Positions 8,006 through 13,905 of a stretch of 64,000 bases of DNA are shown one piece after another (position 1 is the first letter of the stretch; each line of letters begins with the position of its first letter). Location of the stretch: NCBI GenBank assembly GCA_964471115.1, contig CAYYFE010000014.1, positions 1 through 64,000 of the forward strand, in the 5' to 3' direction. The stretch is from SYFT01 sp964471115. GTDB lineage: Bacteria; Acidobacteriota; Vicinamibacteria; Vicinamibacterales; SCN-69-37. The translations under genes were made by a program, and so were the position numbers. The notes beneath the pieces were generated by a model. That model worked only from the letters and a program-made list of their open reading frames with translations. It searched no databases and was not told where the DNA came from.

Positions 8006-9358
8006 ATGAAACGACTACTCACCACCTTCGTGACGACCGGCGCCCTGCTTGCGGCGCTGGTCGTCCTGACCCCGGCCCCGGTCGCCACGCAGGCCGTCGG
8101 CCAGATCGGCAACCCTGTCACCGTCCCCGGCATCGACAAGCCGGTCCGCGTGATTCGTGGCCGCTTCACGTCCAACGTGACGCTGACGGCCGACACGTAC
8201 TGGGTGCTGCGCGGCGCCGTGTTCATCGGCGCCGGTGACGGCACCTCGACGGCCACGCTGACCATCGCGCCCGGCACCCGGATCGTCGGCGAAACGGCCA
8301 CCCGCGGCACGCTCATCATCGAACGCGGCGCGCGCATCATCGCCAACGGCACCGCCACGGCGCCGATCGTCTTCACCTCCGACCAACCCGTCGGGTCGCG
8401 GTTCCGCGGCGACTGGGGCGGCCTGATCATCAACGGCCGGGCGCCGCTCAACCTGCCCGGCGGCGTGGGCATCGGCGAAGGCCAGACGGGCGTCTACGGC
8501 GGCAACGACCCGAACGACAACTCGGGCATCCTCCGCTTCGTGCGCGTCGAATTCGCCGGCATCGAGTTCAGCCCCGACAACGAACTGAACGGCATCGCCT
8601 TCCAGGGCGTCGGCCGCGGCACCATCGTCGAAAACATCCAGGTCTCCTGGAACAAGGACGATGGCATCGAGATGTTCGGCGGGTCGGTGGACATCAAACG
8701 CGTCGTGCTGACCAACATCGGCGACGACAGCATCGACTGGACCTTCGGCTGGAACGGCCGCCTGCAGTTCGGCATCGTCCAGCAGCGCGGCGACGACACG
8801 GACCATGCCATCGAGGCCGACAACAACGGCAACAATCACAACCTGCTGCCGCGGTCGTCTCCGACCATCTACAACGTGACGTTTGTCGGCGACCCGACGC
8901 AGGAGTTCGGCCCCGAAAGCACCAATGGGATGCGCCTGCGCGTGGGCACGGCCGGCATCATCCGCAACTTCATCGTGATGGGCTTCAAGGACCGTGGTGT
9001 GGACGTGCGCGACGCGGCCGCCCTGCCGCTCATCGCGGACGGGTCGCTGTCGGTCACGCACGGCCTCATCTTCCAGTCAGGCCCCGGCGGCACGGGGTAC
9101 TGGGGATCGTCGGCCCAGTCGGCGGCCGCGCGCGCGGCGTCGGCCGGCACCGTCGCGGAAGGGGCCGACCCCATGCTGGTCGCTCCCTACAGCCGGACCG
9201 CTCCTGACTGGCGTCCGCTGCCCGGGTCACCGGCGCTGACGCTTACGCCCGCCGTGCCGCCCAACGACGGCTTCTTCGAAGTCGCGCTCTTCCGTGGCGC
9301 CCTAGGTCCGGACCTGGCGGCCGACTGGACGCGGGGTTGGACGTTCTACGGAAGATGA
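8006..9358 (+). CDS. Secreted right-handed beta-helix protein, receptor-linked
   Basis: 450 residues. Signal peptide at about 1-30 (LLTTFVTTGALLAALVVLTP). The body is a repetitive beta-helix type sequence with ladders such as GTLIIERGARIIANG, GDWGGLIINGRAPL, GIAFQGVGRGTIVENIQ, DDGIEMFGGSVDIKRV and GDDSIDWTFGWNGRLQ, including DDGIE/DDSID turns that could bind Ca2+. Similar proteins are encoded next to TonB receptors in Bacteroidetes and Acidobacteria; no enzyme active site is evident. The start at 8006 is supported by AAGGAG at 7989-7994. The gene lies 15 nt after the receptor and its stop overlaps the next start (ATGA), so it is cotranscribed. The likely role is a surface or periplasmic partner of the receptor. 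Confidence 0.75.
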   Translation: MKRLLTTFVTTGALLAALVVLTPAPVATQAVGQIGNPVTVPGIDKPVRVIRGRFTSNVTLTADTYWVLRGAVFIGAGDGTSTATLTIAPGTRIVGETATRGTLIIERGARIIANGTATAPIVFTSDQPVGSRFRGDWGGLIINGRAPLNLPGGVGIGEGQTGVYGGNDPNDNSGILRFVRVEFAGIEFSPDNELNGIAFQGVGRGTIVENIQVSWNKDDGIEMFGGSVDIKRVVLTNIGDDSIDWTFGWNGRLQFGIVQQRGDDTDHAIEADNNGNNHNLLPRSSPTIYNVTFVGDPTQEFGPESTNGMRLRVGTAGIIRNFIVMGFKDRGVDVRDAAALPLIADGSLSVTHGLIFQSGPGGTGYWGSSAQSAAARAASAGTVAEGADPMLVAPYSRTAPDWRPLPGSPALTLTPAVPPNDGFFEVALFRGALGPDLAADWTRGWTFYGR

Positions 9359-9876
9359 GCAGGGTCCAACGGGTCCAACGGGTCCGACGGGTCCTGCTGG
9401 TCCTGACCGTACTTGGGGCCGGGGGGTGCGCGCGGAGCGCCGCCCCGGTTCCGCTTGCGCCGGCCTTTGCGAGCAAGGACGAGGCCGCGCAGGCGGTGCT
9501 CGACGCCGTGTGGCGGCGCGACGAGGCGACGCTGGCCAGCCTGGCGGTGTCCGAGTCCGAGTTCCTGAAACACGTCTGGCCGGTGCTGCCGGCCAGCGCT
9601 GCCGCGGTGGGGATGCCGGCGGAGCGCGCCTGGGCGGACCAGCGACAGAAGAACGAGGGGTACCGCGCGCAGTTGATGACCGAACACGGCGGGCGCCGGT
9701 ACGAACTGGTCGCCGTCTCCTTCGGCAGTCCGGCCGCACAGTTCCCCGGCATGACCCTGTACCCGGAGACACGCCTCGACGTGCGCGACCAGGGGCAGCC
9801 CCGCGAGCTTCGCCTGTTCGGCTCGATGATCGAAAGCGGCGGCCGCTGGAAGATCTACAGCTTCATCGTGGACTGA
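9355..9876 (+). CDS. Putative lipoprotein of the receptor operon
   Basis: 173 residues; ATG 9355 overlaps the previous stop by 4 nt. The N-terminal signal is unusual: residues 2-13 (SRVQRVQRVRRV) are translated from a 9-bp GGGTCCAAC array and provide the positive n-region, followed by LLVLTVLGAGGC, a lipobox-like site. The mature part (KDEAAQAVLDAVWRRDEATLASLAVSESEFLKH) resembles small periplasmic domains in which a helix pair precedes a sheet, ending GGRWKIYSFIVD as in NTF2-like proteins. Function unknown. The position suggests assistance to the TonB receptor system. Confidence 0.7.
   Translation: MSRVQRVQRVRRVLLVLTVLGAGGCARSAAPVPLAPAFASKDEAAQAVLDAVWRRDEATLASLAVSESEFLKHVWPVLPASAAAVGMPAERAWADQRQKNEGYRAQLMTEHGGRRYELVAVSFGSPAAQFPGMTLYPETRLDVRDQGQPRELRLFGSMIESGGRWKIYSFIVD
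9362..9406 (+). repeat. GGGTCCAAC 9-bp array inside a signal peptide
   Basis: Four to five copies of the GGGTCC(AAC) unit lie within the first 50 nt of the lipoprotein gene. The 9-bp period keeps the frame. The same unit recurs at 29119-29170 and, inverted, at 29650-29694; the GGTCCACAG variant is at 23308-23358 and 53026-53060. Confidence 0.85.
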
Positions 9877-9909
9877 GCCGGAGGCTACAATGCCCCTCCA
9901 GGGGGCGAC

Positions 9910-10260
9910 GTGCCAATCCAGATCGAACATACCAACCAGGCCGATGTGCTGCAGATCGCGATCCACGATCGCCGGCTCGATGCGCGCGCCGCGCCCGACC
10001 TGAAGGCGGCGCTGGCGTCGTTTGTCGGCGTCGGGTGGCAGTGGATCGTCCTCGATATCTCGCGGGTCGAATTCATTGATTCCAGCGCGCTCGGGGCCAT
10101 CGTGTCCGGCCTGAAGCTGCTGGGCCGATCGGGCGACCTGGTCATCGCGGGCGCGCAGCCCCCGGTGGTGGCGCTCTTCGGCCTCACCCGGATGGACAAG
10201 GTGTTCCGGCTGTTTCCGTCCGTGGCCGACGCAACGGCCGCGTTGACCTCGCGGGTCTGA
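9910..10260 (+). CDS. STAS-domain anti-anti-sigma factor (SpoIIAA/RsbV type)
   Basis: 116 residues starting at GTG 9910. A single STAS domain: WIVLDISRVEFIDSSALGAIVSGLKLL carries the conserved Asp-Ser-Ser with the phosphorylatable serine at about 58. Such proteins bind an anti-sigma kinase when unphosphorylated and are released when the kinase phosphorylates them. The next gene, with no gap (TGA then GTG), encodes that kinase type, and a PP2C phosphatase lies at the end of the operon, giving all three parts of a partner-switching module. The GGGGG Shine-Dalgarno sequence (9901-9905) can pair with CCCC at 9893-9896 in a tiny hairpin. A TACAAT hexamer at 9886-9891 may be the -10 box. Confidence 0.9.
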   Translation: MPIQIEHTNQADVLQIAIHDRRLDARAAPDLKAALASFVGVGWQWIVLDISRVEFIDSSALGAIVSGLKLLGRSGDLVIAGAQPPVVALFGLTRMDKVFRLFPSVADATAALTSRV

Positions 10261-10695
10261 GTGTCGCGCCTGCATCAGGCCATCGAGGCGTCGCTCGACG
10301 CGGTGCCGGCCATGGGCGAGGCCGTGCGCCGGCTCTGCCTCACCGAGGGCGTGGACGCCACGGAAGCGTCGCTGGTGGAGCTGGCTCTGGTGGAGGCGGT
10401 GACCAACACGATCGAACACGGGTATCGCGGCGCCCACGGCCGGGTCGAGATCGACCTGTGCGTGACCCCCGACCGGATCGCGGCGGAGATTCACGACACG
10501 GCGCCGCCGGTCGAGCCGGAACGCCTGGCCGCGCCGGTGCGGTCCGACGAGGCGCTGGCGGACCGCACGCAGCTCGAGGAACGCGGCCGCGGCCTCGAAA
10601 TCATCCACGGCGTGTTTGACGAGGTCACCTACCAGCGGACGGACGCCGGCAATCATCTCGCGCTCTCACGGCTGCGGCGGGGGGCCACTGCATGA
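10261..10695 (+). CDS. Anti-sigma-factor type serine kinase (RsbW/SpoIIAB-like HATPase)
   Basis: 144 residues from GTG 10261. GHKL ATPase of the HATPase_c_2 class: N-box ELALVEAVTNTIEHGY with the Mg2+-coordinating Asn, and G-box ERGRGLEIIHGVFDEV. These cytosolic kinases sequester a target, classically a sigma factor, and phosphorylate the STAS partner on serine. The gene starts directly after the STAS stop and overlaps the glycosyltransferase start by 4 nt, implying stoichiometric expression. No sigma-factor gene is in the window, so the target could be a distant sigma factor or something other than sigma, for example the polysaccharide synthase encoded next. Confidence 0.9.
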   Translation: MSRLHQAIEASLDAVPAMGEAVRRLCLTEGVDATEASLVELALVEAVTNTIEHGYRGAHGRVEIDLCVTPDRIAAEIHDTAPPVEPERLAAPVRSDEALADRTQLEERGRGLEIIHGVFDEVTYQRTDAGNHLALSRLRRGATA

Positions 10696-12497
10696 AAGCG
10701 CCCGCGTTTTACTTCGAGCCCTACGAAGACCGGCGCCCGCCGGCCCCCCTCCCCTTCCCGGCGTGGCGGCAGGCGCTCTGGCAGGTGCTGGCGACGGCCA
10801 ATCTCGTGCTGGCCGGCTGGTACATCAGCTGGCGGTGGACCAGTTCGCTCAACTGGGACGCCTGGTACCTCTCGCTGCCGCTCGTGATCGCCGAAACCGG
10901 CTCGCTGCTCGGCCTGGTGTTGTTCACTTTCAACCTGTGGAAGCAGGAGGACACGCCGCGCCAGCCGCCGCCGGCGACGATCGCGGATGTGGCCGACGTC
11001 CCGCCGGCCGACGACCGGCCGATCTCGGTGGACGTGTTTTTCCCGACCTACAGCGAGGATCCCGAACTGGTGCGCCTGAGCATCCGCGATGCCAAGCGCA
11101 TGCGATATCCGCATCCGATCGACATGCAGATTCACGTCCTCGATGACGGCCGGCGTGACGCGATGCGCCAGGTCGCCGTGGAGGAAGGGGTGGGGTACCT
11201 GACTCGCGCCTCCAACATCGGGTTCAAGGCCGGCAACATGCGCAACGGCCTGGAACAGACCTCCGGCGATTTCATCGTGATCTGCGACGCCGACACACGG
11301 CCGTTCCCGACGCTGCTGGCGCACACGCTGGGGTACTTCCGCGACCGGCAGGTGGCGTGGGTGCAGACGCCACAGTGGTTCTTCGACATTCCCGAGGGGG
11401 AACGGCTGCCGGCGGTGCTGGGGCGCCGGCTGGGCGCGCTGGGCCGCGGCGCCGGCCGGGCGATCGAACGGCTGCTGGGGCCGGTGGTCATCGGCGCGGA
11501 TCCGTACGACAACGACCCGCAGGTCTTCTACGACGTCATCCTCCGCCGGCGCAACTGGGCCAATGCCTCGTTCTGCTGCGGCGCCGGCTCTGTGCATCGC
11601 CGCGAAGCGGTGATGGAAGCCGCGCTCAAGGAATACAGTGAAGCCGTCAACGAGCCGGTCGAGAAGGTCACGCGCGCCATCGCGGATCCCGGGCTGAAGC
11701 AGGACCTGACCGAGAGCATGCGGCGGCAGGTCGCCGGCGAAGTCGAACTGACGCCCTACAAGTTCCACGTCTCCGAGGACATCTACACCTCGATGGTCCT
11801 GCACGGCGATCCGGATCGCCGGTGGAAGTCGGTGTTCCATCCGTACGTGGAATCAAAGATGCTCTCGCCGCAGGACCTGCAGTCCTGGGTCGTGCAGCGG
11901 TTCAAATACGCCGGCGGCACTCTCGACATCTCGCTGCACGACAATCCGATCTTCCGCCGCGGCATGGACTGGAAACAGAAACTCATGTACGGCACGACGA
12001 TGTGGTCGTACCTGGGCGGGCTCTGGAACGTGGTGTTCGTGACCGTGCCCATCATCTTCCTGTTCACCGGGATTCCCCCGGTCAGCACCTACTCGATTGA
12101 GTTCCTGCTGCGCATTCTGCCCTTCCTGCTCTTCAACGAACTGGCGTTCCTGGTGGGCACCTGGGGCATCTCGAACTATCAGAGCAAGGCGTCGTACCTG
12201 GCGTTTTTTCCGCTGAACCTGCGCGCGCTCTGGACCGTGCTCAAAGGCGAGCAGATCAAGTTCCCGACGACCCCCAAGGAGCGGCAGGCGGGCACCTTTC
12301 CGGAGCTGGTCCGGCCGCAACTGGCGGTCATCGCGCTCACCCTGCTCGGCATCGGCGTCCACATGGCCGGATTGTGGATGGGGCTCTTCACCAACCTGCA
12401 GGGATTCATCGTCAACGTGCTGTGGGCCACCAATAACATGATCGCGATGAGTCGCATCGTACGGGCCGCCTTCTGGCGGCCGCTGGGGGAAGCATGA
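10692..12497 (+). CDS. Cellulose-synthase-like membrane glycosyltransferase (GT2)
   Basis: 601 residues. Two N-terminal helices (about 28-45 and 58-82), a cytosolic GT2 domain at about 110-410, then about four to five C-terminal helices. Catalytic motifs: FFPTYSEDPE, LDDG (150-153), ICDAD (197-201), TPQWFF (226-231) and SEDIYTS (361-367, equivalent of the TED base). The usual QxxRW is replaced by QRFKYA (402-407), as in some relatives of BcsA. There is no C-terminal PilZ domain, so direct c-di-GMP control as in BcsA is not expected. It would polymerise a beta-linked polysaccharide from UDP-sugar and move it across the inner membrane. It sits inside the partner-switching operon, which suggests control through those regulators. 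Confidence 0.88.
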   Translation: MKAPAFYFEPYEDRRPPAPLPFPAWRQALWQVLATANLVLAGWYISWRWTSSLNWDAWYLSLPLVIAETGSLLGLVLFTFNLWKQEDTPRQPPPATIADVADVPPADDRPISVDVFFPTYSEDPELVRLSIRDAKRMRYPHPIDMQIHVLDDGRRDAMRQVAVEEGVGYLTRASNIGFKAGNMRNGLEQTSGDFIVICDADTRPFPTLLAHTLGYFRDRQVAWVQTPQWFFDIPEGERLPAVLGRRLGALGRGAGRAIERLLGPVVIGADPYDNDPQVFYDVILRRRNWANASFCCGAGSVHRREAVMEAALKEYSEAVNEPVEKVTRAIADPGLKQDLTESMRRQVAGEVELTPYKFHVSEDIYTSMVLHGDPDRRWKSVFHPYVESKMLSPQDLQSWVVQRFKYAGGTLDISLHDNPIFRRGMDWKQKLMYGTTMWSYLGGLWNVVFVTVPIIFLFTGIPPVSTYSIEFLLRILPFLLFNELAFLVGTWGISNYQSKASYLAFFPLNLRALWTVLKGEQIKFPTTPKERQAGTFPELVRPQLAVIALTLLGIGVHMAGLWMGLFTNLQGFIVNVLWATNNMIAMSRIVRAAFWRPLGEA

Positions 12498-13033
12498 GTG
12501 CACCAACCTCGTCGTGGGTGCGCGCGCGCGGGCAGATCATGTTCCTGCTGGGACTGATCGTCGCGTCGGCCATCATCCTGCGGATCGAGTCGGCCGAGTT
12601 CGTGCCGGTCACCGACGTTCCGCCCACGTCACGGCTGCTGAGGCCGACGACCGAGGAGGTGGCGCGCGACTGGACACTGGTCGCCGGGCAGCAGCCGGAC
12701 GGATCGATCGCGGACATTGGCCATACGATCAAGGCCACGCTGGCCGGACACCGGCTCGATCTGCTCACCGGCGATGAGCTGCACGCGCGGGTCACGGCGC
12801 TCATCGCCGCGGGCCGGGGGTTCTCGCCCGGCGACGGAAGCCACGCGGGACCGTACGTGGCGGCGCTGGAACTGGTGGCGTGGTCGTCGCCGTCGCTGCG
12901 CGGCGCGGCGCTCGAGGAACTGTCGCGGTGGGCCGGCACGCCGGCCGCCGTCACGCCGGCCCCGGTCTCGCCGCTGCAGGACGCGGCGGACCGTCTGTTG
13001 CGGGCCGCGTTGGTGCCGGTCGGAGGTCGTTGA
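12494..13033 (+). CDS. Uncharacterised single-pass envelope protein of the polysaccharide operon
   Basis: 179 residues; overlaps the synthase stop by 4 nt. One membrane helix at about 12-30 (GQIMFLLGLIVASAIILRI) would anchor a mostly periplasmic domain rich in Ala, Thr and Pro, with DWTLVAGQQPDGSIADIGHTIKATLAGHRLD and a helical segment HAGPYVAALELVAW. I do not recognise the family. Its place between an inner-membrane synthase and an outer-membrane protein suggests a periplasmic link, filling the slot that BcsB has in cellulose operons, though it is far smaller and has no visible similarity. Confidence 0.75.
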   Translation: MSAPTSSWVRARGQIMFLLGLIVASAIILRIESAEFVPVTDVPPTSRLLRPTTEEVARDWTLVAGQQPDGSIADIGHTIKATLAGHRLDLLTGDELHARVTALIAAGRGFSPGDGSHAGPYVAALELVAWSSPSLRGAALEELSRWAGTPAAVTPAPVSPLQDAADRLLRAALVPVGGR

Positions 13034-13905
13034 TGACAGGAACAGTGTCCATGCGCAAGGCAGCACTCTTGACGGTCGGACTTTGCCTCAGTGTGGCGGC
13101 CGCTGCCGCGGCGCAGCCGGTGCCGACCACCTCGACCCCGGCCGCGCCGCAACCGCTGGGCCTGGTGATTCAACCGGGCATCGACCTGCCGCTCAACACG
13201 AACGTGCCCGCGCTGGGAGGGGGACAGTCGCAGGGCGTGCAGCTGGCCGGCTCCACGCGGCTGCAGCTGACCGTGCGGTATTCCCCGCGGGAAACCTGGT
13301 TCGTGCGGGTCACCGGCTACGTGTATCTCGATCGCGATCGACAACAGCCGTGGAACCCCGACTTCACCTACAGCTTCGGGTATGACAACTGGCGGCCGGG
13401 CACGCTGGCGGTGACCTACGACAACTACGGCGGCAATCGCGTGAATCCCGATGCCGCGCGTGACGAAAAGGTCACGCGGTTTGATGAAGGCACCGTGACC
13501 GCGAGCTACAAGATCCCCATGCCCGGCGCGCTCGAGTCCCTCCTGGCGCCCGACGGCGAAGCCCGATGGACGGCGTCGATCGCGGCGCATCTGACCCCGC
13601 GCTTCCGCCGCCTGAACGACGACACGCGCGGCTCGTGGAAGCGGTCGTTCAGCGTCGGAATGCGCAGCCGGTTCTACCGGCGCCTGTACGTGGAAGGCCG
13701 CGCCTTCTGGTATCCCACGCCCGAGCAGCAGCAGCCGTGGGATCCCGACTTCACCTACGGCTTCGGCTGGTTCGACTGGCGCTCGCGCACGCTCTCGGTG
13801 CAGTACGGCAACTACTCCGGCAATCGCTGGCCCGGCCGCGCGCGTGCCGGCACGGGCGCGTTCCGCAACGCGTCCATCACGGTGTTCTACACGACGGCCT
13901 GGTGA
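13033..13905 (+). CDS. Outer-membrane protein with an internal duplication, polysaccharide operon
   Basis: 290 residues from ATG 13033 (overlaps the previous stop by 1 nt); ATG 13051 is an alternative start nearer the signal peptide (MRKAALLTVGLCLSVAAAAA). The sequence is barrel-like and ends ASITVFYTTAW. Two segments are near copies: PWNPDFTYSFGYDNWRPGTL with NYGGNR near 98-135 and PWDPDFTYGFGWFDWRSRTL with NYSGNRW near 236-275. Both pair with an RFYRRLYVEGRAFWYPTP-type strand. Probably a small outer-membrane beta-barrel that passes or anchors the polymer made by the synthase two genes upstream. No named family is recognised. Confidence 0.75.
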   Translation: MTGTVSMRKAALLTVGLCLSVAAAAAAQPVPTTSTPAAPQPLGLVIQPGIDLPLNTNVPALGGGQSQGVQLAGSTRLQLTVRYSPRETWFVRVTGYVYLDRDRQQPWNPDFTYSFGYDNWRPGTLAVTYDNYGGNRVNPDAARDEKVTRFDEGTVTASYKIPMPGALESLLAPDGEARWTASIAAHLTPRFRRLNDDTRGSWKRSFSVGMRSRFYRRLYVEGRAFWYPTPEQQQPWDPDFTYGFGWFDWRSRTLSVQYGNYSGNRWPGRARAGTGAFRNASITVFYTTAW

